From Rhodothermales bacterium (GTDB lineage Bacteria; Bacteroidota; Rhodothermia; Rhodothermales; UBA10348): a stretch of DNA of 64,000 nucleotides. Both the position numbers and the translations under genes were made by a program. Numbering within the stretch: the stretch's first letter is position 1; every line of letters starts with the position of its first letter. Under the pieces are notes generated by a model. That model searched no databases and was not told the origin of the DNA. It worked only from the letters and a program-made list of their open reading frames with translations. The stretch lies in the NCBI GenBank assembly GCA_017643395.1, contig JAEPNP010000004.1:62001-126000 (forward strand), read 5' to 3'. Below, piece by piece: positions 1 to 7,066 of this stretch.

Positions 1-10
1 CCGAGGAAGC

Positions 11-865
11 ATGGCCTGGTTTCGCCGCACAAAAGCGGGCATCAATACCGAGCTGAATGACCAGATCGACGTGCCCGAGGGGCAGTGGATCAAGTGCAAC
101 AGCTGTGGCAGCACGCTGAACCGCCGTGAGGTGCTCCGCAACCACCAGGTTTGCTCGGAGTGCGGTCACCACTTCTCCATGTCCAGCCTCGACTACTACC
201 GGCTGCTGTTCGACAACGGGGAGTTTGAACTCGCGGACGACAACATCGTGTCGAAAGACCCGCTGGAGTTCACCGACCGCAAGCCCTACTCGCGTCGACT
301 GACGGAAGCGCAGCGCAAATCCGGACTGATGGATGCAGCTACGGCTGCCGTCGGCAACATCGGTGGGCATCGCACCTCGGTCACCGCAATGGACTTCAAG
401 TTCATCGGCGGCTCCATGGGCTCGGTGGTCGGCGAAGTCATCTCCCGCGCCATCAAGCGCGCCTACACGGAAGAGATGCCGCTCATTATCATCACCCAGA
501 GTGGTGGTGCCCGTATGATGGAAGGAGCGCTCAGCCTGATGCAGCTTGCCAAAACGAGCGCACACCTGACCAGGCTTCACGAGAAGGGACTACCCTTTAT
601 TGTTATCCTGGCCAACCCGACCACGGGTGGCGTGACCGCATCGTTCGCCATGCTGGGCGATGTGCACCTTGCCGAACCCGGCGCGTTGATCGGGTTTGCC
701 GGCCCGAGAGTCATTCGGGAAACCATGGGCCAGGATCTGCCTGAAGGGTTTCAGCGCTCCGAGTTCCTGAAGGAGCACGGTTTCGTGGATCAGATTGTGC
801 CACGAAGCGAGATGAAGCAGCGCATCGCCGACCTGTTCGATCTGCTGCTCGAGAAGGAAGCATAG
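11..865 (+). CDS. accD: Acetyl-CoA carboxylase carboxyltransferase subunit beta
   Basis: Beta subunit of the carboxyltransferase half of acetyl-CoA carboxylase; with AccA it moves the carboxyl group from biotin to acetyl-CoA to make malonyl-CoA, the first committed step of fatty-acid synthesis in the cytoplasm. The 284-residue length is normal. The N-terminal four-cysteine zinc ribbon is complete (C29, C32, C48, C51), and the crotonase-like core shows TQSGGARMMEG and NPTTGGVTASFAMLGD, which form the oxyanion and CoA-binding loops. The start is an ATG preceded by GAGGAAGC, a good ribosome-binding site. accA is not next to it within the window. The following 560 bases are non-coding. Confidence 0.97.
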   Translation: MAWFRRTKAGINTELNDQIDVPEGQWIKCNSCGSTLNRREVLRNHQVCSECGHHFSMSSLDYYRLLFDNGEFELADDNIVSKDPLEFTDRKPYSRRLTEAQRKSGLMDAATAAVGNIGGHRTSVTAMDFKFIGGSMGSVVGEVISRAIKRAYTEEMPLIIITQSGGARMMEGALSLMQLAKTSAHLTRLHEKGLPFIVILANPTTGGVTASFAMLGDVHLAEPGALIGFAGPRVIRETMGQDLPEGFQRSEFLKEHGFVDQIVPRSEMKQRIADLFDLLLEKEA

Positions 866-879
866 GCTTCTGCCCGCGC

Positions 880-996
880 GGCGCCTGAGGCGTTCGCACC
901 GACACGCCAACACGGCCACCAGAGGCGTCGCCCGGCCGCGCCAAGCCGGCGCCTGACGCGTCGCACCGACACGCCAACACGGCCACCAGAGGCGTC
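880..996. repeat. Intergenic tandem duplication (two copies, period about 67 bp)
   Basis: Two copies of a roughly 50-bp unit lie in direct orientation, at 880-929 and 948-996. The last 36 bases of each (894-929 and 961-996, beginning TCGCACCGACACGCC) are identical; the first part differs at a few positions. The spacer is also GC-rich. Antisense ORFs here read through the repeat but have no gene-like features. The origin of the repeat is unknown. Confidence 0.8.
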
Positions 997-1427
997 CCGC
1001 GGCCCCCGCATCCCCCGCGTCCTGTCTCCCGCTTCGTAGGCCAATCTGCGCACTGGTGACCACCGGACTGGGCACCCGATCTCCTGAGGGGGGGCGGCTG
1101 AAAACGCCGATCCTTAAGCGCGAACAGCCACGCTTCACACGGTCTTCACGCGACCAATTTAAGTTCTTAAGTCCCGTGGCCGATAGGGGAAGAGCCCCGC
1201 GTATGCATTGTCGGACAAAGCGGCTTTTCGGGCCCATTAAGGCCTGTTTTGCGGCTCCGGCGATGCGGACTCGGTGTTCTTTTTCAACCGGTGTCTCCGG
1301 GCGGAATGGCCGCCCGAATGCGGCCAATTCCGGCCCTGCGCACCGTGCAATGTTCTCCTATTGTCGCTCCCAACGGGCGTCGTGGCAGCACTGTTGCCAG
1401 GACACCTGTGCGACGCCACTGTAACTG
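997..1427. other. Non-coding region upstream of the SpoIID gene
   Basis: There are about 430 bases without a convincing gene. ORFs across it (for example 1056-1424 on the plus strand) have low-complexity, arginine-rich translations without domains. Contents recognised are the candidate sigma-28-type promoter at 1159-1186 and AT-richer patches around 1100-1260 that contrast with the surrounding coding DNA. No terminator with a clear U-tract follows accD. Confidence 0.5.
1159..1186 (+). promoter_or_regulatory. Candidate sigma-28 (FliA/WhiG-type) promoter
   Basis: TTAAGTTC (1159-1166) and GCCGATAG (1179-1186) are separated by 12 bases. The enterobacterial FliA consensus is TAAAGTTT, 11 bases, GCCGATAA, so seven of eight -10 positions and six of eight -35 positions agree. 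It lies about 240 bases upstream of the SpoIID-like gene in the same orientation. No motility gene is in the window, so this rests on sequence similarity alone. Confidence 0.4.
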
Positions 1428-2855
1428 ATGACCAGAACGTCCCTCCGTTCGATAGCCCTGTTAGCCGCGATGCTTTTTTGCACCGCGGCTTCTGCTGCTT
1501 CCGGACCGGATCTCCGTGGAACGCTTCGCATCCGGCTGCTTGAGCCCATGACGCCCAAAGAGGCGACGGTTCAGGCCGGCCCCTACGGACTTGCCGTCTA
1601 TCTGAACAATGAGCGACAACCACGCTACCAGATTGGTCCGGACGGCACGCTTTCGCTGAGCATGCGCCGCGACGAAGTCACGGTCTCCAGTCAACACGGC
1701 ACGCAGGGGGTGAAGACCCTCCGGCTCATGCCTCTCGGACCCGGCGACATGACGCTGAACGTCAAGGGCACGACCCGCAGTTATTCGGGCAGCCTTGCCG
1801 TCACCGCTGACCGGGGTGAGGCGCTCAGACTCATCAATCACGTGCCGCTGGAAGACTATGTGGCGTCGGTCGTGGCCAGCGAATATGGACTCTCCGACCT
1901 CGAAGGCTCCAAGGCGATGGCAGTGATTGCCCGCACCTACGGCCTCAAGGTGATCAACAGCTCAGACGACAGCTACGACCATGTGGACCACACCGCCTCG
2001 CAGGTGTACCGCGGGTCGCGCGCCGTGACCTCGTTGGCCCGGCAGGCGGCCCAGGCTACCGCCGGCCAGGTGCTGACGTACGACGGTCGACTTATCGAGG
2101 CCGTGTATTCCTCCAGCTCGGGAGGTCACACGGCCAACAACGAAGACGTGTGGTCATCCGACCCACACCCCTACCTGCGAGGGAAGCCGGATCCCTGGGA
2201 TCGCGTGTCCAAGTATCACCGATGGGAATACTCGGTCTCCGAGGATGATCTGCATCGAGCCATCGAGCAGTCGCTGGGTCTCAAGCCTAGGTCCATCTCC
2301 GTGGCAGAATCGGGGCCGGACGGTCGGGCGAAGCGCATCGCGCTGGAGCCGCACAGTGGCCGCACCCGCACAATCGCCGCGGACGAGTTTCGCAGGATTG
2401 TGCGCGGCGCCCTGGGCGAGGCGGGGCTGCGCTCTACCCGATTCACCATGAAGCGCAAGCGCGGCACGTACAGGTTTGAGGGAGGTGGCTTCGGCCACGG
2501 GGTCGGTCTGAGCCAGTGGGGTGCCCACGGCATGGCCAACGCCGGCAAGTCCTACGACGAAATTCTGAACTTCTACTACACCGGCGTTCGCATCGATCAA
2601 CGGCGCGTTCAGGGAGCCTCGACGCCGGCGGCCGGCCTGTTGGCATCCGCGAGAGCCGCGCCTCCAACGGTGCGTCAGGTGAATGCGCCGCCGCCTGCAT
2701 CGGCAGTTACGTCGGGTCGTTCGCAACCAGCCGACCGCGCTGCTCAGCCCGTGCCGGAGCACCGAGCCACTGAGCGAAAGACGGTGGCCGCCTGGAACGA
2801 GTCGAGCAATCGGCGAGCGGCCAAGCGGACAGGCAAAAAGCGAAGGGGTTGGTAG
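1428..2855 (+). CDS. SpoIID/LytB-domain secreted protein (putative lytic transglycosylase)
   Basis: The 475-residue secreted protein has a clear signal peptide (residues 1 to about 23, ending SAAS) and a SpoIID/LytB domain. Family hallmarks are VPLEDYVASVVASEYG, KAMAVIARTYGLKV and GGGFGHGVGLSQWGAHGMA, then the YDEILNFYYTGV end of the domain. The last 90 residues are a proline/alanine- and then arginine/lysine-rich tail of low complexity. Bacillus SpoIID is a lytic transglycosylase that cleaves glycan strands already stripped of peptides, and the conserved glutamate in ASEYG matches its catalytic acid. A cell-wall role is therefore likely. The start is the ATG after TAACTG, chosen because it gives the complete signal peptide; no strong ribosome-binding site is visible. 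Confidence 0.88.
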   Translation: MTRTSLRSIALLAAMLFCTAASAASGPDLRGTLRIRLLEPMTPKEATVQAGPYGLAVYLNNERQPRYQIGPDGTLSLSMRRDEVTVSSQHGTQGVKTLRLMPLGPGDMTLNVKGTTRSYSGSLAVTADRGEALRLINHVPLEDYVASVVASEYGLSDLEGSKAMAVIARTYGLKVINSSDDSYDHVDHTASQVYRGSRAVTSLARQAAQATAGQVLTYDGRLIEAVYSSSSGGHTANNEDVWSSDPHPYLRGKPDPWDRVSKYHRWEYSVSEDDLHRAIEQSLGLKPRSISVAESGPDGRAKRIALEPHSGRTRTIAADEFRRIVRGALGEAGLRSTRFTMKRKRGTYRFEGGGFGHGVGLSQWGAHGMANAGKSYDEILNFYYTGVRIDQRRVQGASTPAAGLLASARAAPPTVRQVNAPPPASAVTSGRSQPADRAAQPVPEHRATERKTVAAWNESSNRRAAKRTGKKRRGW

Positions 2856-2878
2856 TGCGGCCTTGCGGGAGGGGCGAT

Positions 2879-2895
2879 ATTCCGGGCTCCGGAAT
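2879..2895. promoter_or_regulatory. Perfect 7-bp inverted repeat before the TonB receptor
   Basis: ATTCCGG-GCT-CCGGAAT lies 11 bases before the receptor start codon and 24 bases after the SpoIID gene ends. It could be an operator or a small hairpin in the leader. The function is inferred from position only. Confidence 0.3.
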
Positions 2896-2906
2896 GCCTC
2901 CTGCCC

Positions 2907-4898
2907 ATGCGCGTCTTACTGCCCGCCTTTCTCAGCCTTCTGATTGTAGCCCCACTGCGGGCGCAGGACACCCTGGAGGTTGTTTTACCTCCTGTTCGGG
3001 TGGAAGCATCGCGCGGTTCGTTCAGCAGCGGCGATGCGCCTGCCGCAATTGCCGTGGAGGTTCGCGGACCCGAGAGGCGGGCCGTTGAGCCCGCCCTGGC
3101 TCTGGAGGACGTGCTCACAGAGCTGCCCGGACTCTGGATTGCGGACCGTAGCCACTTCGCCATCGGGGAACGACTGGTCGTGCGTGGCCTGGGCAGCAGG
3201 GCAGCGTTCGGCGTCCGCAGTGTCGCCGTCCTGCTCGATGGCGTCCTGCTGACCATGCCGGACGGCCAGGCCGTGCTGGACCCTGTCGAGCCCTCGGTCC
3301 TCGCCCGTGCCGAGCTGTTGCGCGGCCCCGCTTCCCGATTCTGGGGCAATGCCGCCGGCGGTGTGCTGGCCCTCGAATCCGAAGCTCCCGGCGAAGCCGT
3401 CAGTCAGTCGGTACGAATTCTGGCCGGCTCCCATGGCAGTCGCCAACTCACCGGACGCGTCGGAATCGCCGAAGGCCGGCAGAAAACCTCGGCCTTCGCT
3501 TCTGTCCTGGATCAAACGGGGTTCAGGGAGCATGCCGACGGCCGCATGGCGAGGGTCGGTCTCCGAACAACCCGGGCACTGGACTCTGGCGCCGTCGTGG
3601 CGTTTTCGATCGCAGCCTCGGACCTGGACACCCGTAGCCCTGGATCCCTGACCGCGGAGCAGTGGGAAGCCGATCCCGCTGCGGCGGACGCGCGGTACAT
3701 CAACACGTCCTCGGGCAAGCAGGCCACCCAGATCCAGAGTTCACTGGGACTGACCGCACCCCTGTACGGCGGCATCCTGAGTACCAGCCTGTTTGCGCTC
3801 CAGCGCTCCCTCGACAACCCCCTCCCCTTCGCGTGGGTGGGGCTTGAGCGGCTCGCATTCGGAATGCGGGCGGACTGGCGGGTGGCGCGTGAAGGGCTCG
3901 AAGTCGGGGTGGGCGTTGATACCCGGCGCCAGGCAGACGATCGCATCAACACAAACAACGCCGATGGCGGGCGCGGAGACAATCTGCGCCTGGACCAGCG
4001 CGAAACCGTCACCGGTTCGGGGGCTTCGGCGCTCGCTACCTGGAACGGACCGATGACCGTGACTGCCGGTCTTCGCGTTGACCGGTTGACCGTGCGTCTG
4101 GAGGACCACCTGGTGTCCAACGGAGACGACTCGGGCAAGGAGGCTTTTTTTGCGGCGAGCCCGTCTTTGGGCGTGCGACTCGATAGAGGCGCCACCACGC
4201 TCTTCGCATCCGTGTCCACGGCATTCGAGATTCCTACGACTACCGAGTTGGTCAACAACCCGGACGGAAACGCGGGATTCAATCAAAACCTGGAGCCGCA
4301 GCGCATCACGGGACTGGAGTTCGGCCTGCGACATGTCCAGGCAGACCTCGACCTGGACCTAGCTGCCTACTCCCAGACACTGACCAATTTTCTGAGCCCA
4401 TACCAGTTGGAGTCCGCCCCTGGACGCACGTTCTATCGCAACGTGGGCGAGGTGGCCTACATGGGTCTGGAAGGCAGGGCGCGCGTGCGGCTGACCAGCT
4501 GGGTGGCCATGGTCGGAACGGCGTCCCTGCAGCGCTTTGAGTTCGCTTCCGGAACGCTGGACGGCAACAGGGTCCCTGGCATTCCAATGCGATTCGGCTC
4601 CCTGCGGCTGGACGTCGATCGCTCCGGGACTCTGGCTTCCGTGCGCATCAGGGCAGCCGGTGCGCAGATGGCCGATGATGCGAACACCGTCGAGATTGAC
4701 GGATTCGTATCCCTGGACGTACGTGTGGCCCGCACAGGACTCGTCATCGGCAACGCGACGGTCGCACCATTCCTGGAAATCCGGAATCTGGGCGATGCAA
4801 ACTACGTGGTGTCGATCATCCCCAATGCCCGGGGCGGGCGGTACTATGAAGGACTTCCCGGCCGCAATCTGCGTGGTGGGTTCTCCCTGACGTTCTAG
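2907..4898 (+). CDS. TonB-dependent outer-membrane receptor
   Basis: The 663-residue outer-membrane transporter has a signal peptide (about residues 1-19). Its plug domain (about 25-150) contains VLTELPGLWIADRSHFAIGERLVVRGLG and AELLRGPASRFWGNAAGGVL, the usual plug signatures. A long beta-barrel ends in the terminal aromatic residue (GFSLTF) expected for Bam-dependent insertion. Such receptors import siderophores, cobalamin, metals or oligosaccharides using the proton-motive force passed on by TonB. Nothing in the sequence identifies the substrate, and no SusD partner or carboxypeptidase-like N-terminal domain is present, so it is not a standard SusC. The stop codon directly abuts the stop of the convergent GNAT gene with no gap. 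Confidence 0.93.
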   Translation: MRVLLPAFLSLLIVAPLRAQDTLEVVLPPVRVEASRGSFSSGDAPAAIAVEVRGPERRAVEPALALEDVLTELPGLWIADRSHFAIGERLVVRGLGSRAAFGVRSVAVLLDGVLLTMPDGQAVLDPVEPSVLARAELLRGPASRFWGNAAGGVLALESEAPGEAVSQSVRILAGSHGSRQLTGRVGIAEGRQKTSAFASVLDQTGFREHADGRMARVGLRTTRALDSGAVVAFSIAASDLDTRSPGSLTAEQWEADPAAADARYINTSSGKQATQIQSSLGLTAPLYGGILSTSLFALQRSLDNPLPFAWVGLERLAFGMRADWRVAREGLEVGVGVDTRRQADDRINTNNADGGRGDNLRLDQRETVTGSGASALATWNGPMTVTAGLRVDRLTVRLEDHLVSNGDDSGKEAFFAASPSLGVRLDRGATTLFASVSTAFEIPTTTELVNNPDGNAGFNQNLEPQRITGLEFGLRHVQADLDLDLAAYSQTLTNFLSPYQLESAPGRTFYRNVGEVAYMGLEGRARVRLTSWVAMVGTASLQRFEFASGTLDGNRVPGIPMRFGSLRLDVDRSGTLASVRIRAAGAQMADDANTVEIDGFVSLDVRVARTGLVIGNATVAPFLEIRNLGDANYVVSIIPNARGGRYYEGLPGRNLRGGFSLTF

Positions 4899-5777
4899 TC
4901 AATCCGGGGAGTCCTGACCCAGGACCGACTCGCGCTTGAGTCGAACGAACCGGCGGTCGACACGGGCACCGACCGCATCGGCATAGAATTCGATCGGGCC
5001 TACCCAGGGAATGACGGCCTGCTCCTGGCCTCCCCGCCTGAGGTCGAGCAGGCTCCGCACGAGCAGCTCCCTGCCCAGCCCGCGACCACGATGGTCGGGA
5101 TCGGTACCCATGGGCCCGAACCATCCGGTACCCCGATTATTGGCGTCATGGGCGGAAAATGCTGCGACCGCATCGCCCGTCCACGCGAGAAACAGACCTG
5201 GGAGACTCCGACGCAAAGCGGCCTCCACTTCCCCACGCCAGGCCGGCCAGATCCGTTCGATGAGCTCCAGCACGGCCGCCCGGTCTGACGGCTGTGCTCG
5301 AGCCAGGCGAAAGCCCGGCACATTGCCGGCGCGGGGCAGATTGCCCAGGTCGACCCGGAGGTTGACCGTCCTGCCGAACTCACGGAACCCCAGCGTTTCG
5401 AGGAAGGCCTGGCTCCCCTCGTCCCGCACATCAAGCCCCGGCGTCAGATAGTTGGGCGCACTCTCGGCAACGCGTATTTCCCGGCTCCACCCCGCCAGTA
5501 CGCGGTGGGCCAGCCTCGACCCTATCCCCTTCCGACGCCATTCCGGGCGCACCACGACCGACTTCAGCACGTCGAAGGCCGGCCTGGAAACGGCCTGCGC
5601 GAACCCCAGCACGGCTTCGCCTTCCCTCGCCACCACTGTGCGTGATTCCTCCAGTCCGGGGTCTTGCCAGACCTTCTCCTCCAGCAAGGCAGGAGTCAGC
5701 ACGTCAAACAGGGAGCCCGCATTCCAGCAGTCCAGAATGCCATCGGAGTCTCGGGACTGTGCCTCGACCACCGTCAT
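4899..5777 (-). CDS. Tandem-GNAT-domain acetyltransferase
   Basis: This 292-residue protein carries two GNAT acyltransferase modules. The first has the acetyl-CoA loop VVVRPEWRRKGIGSRLAHR and the second has MGTDPDHRGRGLGRELLVR; both match the R/Q-x-x-G-x-G/A motif. The start is the ATG at 5777, eight bases after the stop of the permease gene. A longer open frame exists upstream but overlaps that permease and is not gene-like. It is the last gene of the operon beginning at 11475. The acceptor is unknown. Linkage to cell-wall glycan genes makes an amino-sugar or muropeptide substrate conceivable, but this is only inference. Confidence 0.85.
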   Translation of the reverse strand: MTVVEAQSRDSDGILDCWNAGSLFDVLTPALLEEKVWQDPGLEESRTVVAREGEAVLGFAQAVSRPAFDVLKSVVVRPEWRRKGIGSRLAHRVLAGWSREIRVAESAPNYLTPGLDVRDEGSQAFLETLGFREFGRTVNLRVDLGNLPRAGNVPGFRLARAQPSDRAAVLELIERIWPAWRGEVEAALRRSLPGLFLAWTGDAVAAFSAHDANNRGTGWFGPMGTDPDHRGRGLGRELLVRSLLDLRRGGQEQAVIPWVGPIEFYADAVGARVDRRFVRLKRESVLGQDSPD

Positions 5778-5785
5778 GCCGGTTG

Positions 5786-7066
5786 TCAGGTCGCCTCCTT
5801 CTTGCCGAACTCTGCGTCCAGCGGCACGAGACCGGCCACAATGAATCCGGGGATCGTGGCAATCAGCACCCAGACGAAGAACCAGTCGTAACCGATCCAC
5901 TCCTGGATGGCACCGCTGAACATGCCGGGAATCATCATTCCGAGCGCCATGAAGCCCGTGCAGATCGCAAAATGACTCGTCTTCTGCGGCCCGTCTGCCA
6001 CATAGATCATGTACAGCATGTAGGCAGTGAATCCGAAGCCGTATCCGAACTGCTCGATGGCCACCGCGATATTGACCGCGATGAAGCTGTCCGGCTGGGT
6101 AAAGGCCAGAAGTACATACACGATGTTCGGCAGGTTGATGGCTGCCACCATCCACCACAGCCAGGCCTTCAACCCGCTGCGGGAGGCCACGATGCCGCCC
6201 AGGATGCCGCCGACCGTCAGCGAAGCCAGACCGACCGTGCCATACACAAAGCCGAACTCCTGGGTGGAAAGGCCCAGTCCCCCCTCGGCCACATCGCCCA
6301 CAAGAAACAGCGGAGCCACCTTTACCAACTGCGCCTCCGCGAAACGGTACAGCAACAGAAAGGCCAGGATGAGGCCGATGCCCGGCTTGCGGAAGAAGCT
6401 TGCGAACGTCTCCAGGAATCCGCGCCAGACGTTGCCGGCCGACTCCGCCTGTGTCGGAACGTCCTCGGCGGGACGCGGCATCGCAAAGAAGTGCCAGGCC
6501 GCCAGAGCCACGAATGAACCGGCCAGAATCAGAAACACGATGGACCAGGCAAGCGGAATGTTGCCGGTTGACTGCTCCAGGTACCCTGCCAGGATCACAA
6601 GCAATCCCTGGCCCGTCAGCATGGCCAGGCGATAAAAGGTCGAGCGGATCCCCACAAAAAACGATTGCTCGCCCTGCGAGAGGCCAAGCATGTAGAAGCC
6701 GTCGGCCGCGATGTCGTGGGTGGCCGAGCTGAACGCCAGCAGCCAGAGGAACGCCAGGCTGTAGCGGAAGAAGTTGTCTCCCGGCAGCGTCAGGGCCACG
6801 CCGGCCAGTCCCGCCCCGATCAACAGCTGCATGGACACGACCCAGAAGCGCTTGGTGCGGATCAGATCCACGAAGGGGCTCCACAGGGGCTTGATGACCC
6901 ACGGCAGGTACAGCCATCCCGTGTAGAGCGTGACCTCGGCATTTCCGATGCCCAGGTTGCTGTACATCACGACCGACACGGTCATGACGATCACGTACGG
7001 GAGTCCCTCCGCAAAGTAGAGCGTGGGAATCCAGAACCACGGACGGGTCAGGGTGCGATCAGTCAT
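5786..7066 (-). CDS. MFS permease, AmpG/PAT-family-like (putative muropeptide importer)
   Basis: The 426-residue integral membrane protein has about twelve hydrophobic segments. The opening PWFWIPTLYFAEGLPYVIV, followed by GWLYLPWVIKPLWSPFVD, closely follows the AmpG-like branch of the major facilitator superfamily. AmpG imports anhydro-muropeptides or anhydro-disaccharides released by cell-wall turnover. The start overlaps the end of the amidase gene by 8 bp, which implies translational coupling. Sitting between a wall amidase and a double acetyltransferase, a role in recycling wall fragments fits well. Related AmpG-like proteins with other cargo exist, so the substrate stays unproven. Confidence 0.85.
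   Translation of the reverse strand: MTDRTLTRPWFWIPTLYFAEGLPYVIVMTVSVVMYSNLGIGNAEVTLYTGWLYLPWVIKPLWSPFVDLIRTKRFWVVSMQLLIGAGLAGVALTLPGDNFFRYSLAFLWLLAFSSATHDIAADGFYMLGLSQGEQSFFVGIRSTFYRLAMLTGQGLLVILAGYLEQSTGNIPLAWSIVFLILAGSFVALAAWHFFAMPRPAEDVPTQAESAGNVWRGFLETFASFFRKPGIGLILAFLLLYRFAEAQLVKVAPLFLVGDVAEGGLGLSTQEFGFVYGTVGLASLTVGGILGGIVASRSGLKAWLWWMVAAINLPNIVYVLLAFTQPDSFIAVNIAVAIEQFGYGFGFTAYMLYMIYVADGPQKTSHFAICTGFMALGMMIPGMFSGAIQEWIGYDWFFVWVLIATIPGFIVAGLVPLDAEFGKKEAT

Noticed and set aside
590-1327. 245-residue minus-strand ORF overlapping accD and the tandem repeat
   Set aside because: Antisense to the accD 3' end and then through GC repeats; composition is arginine/alanine-rich with no domain or signal, so it is a frame shadow.
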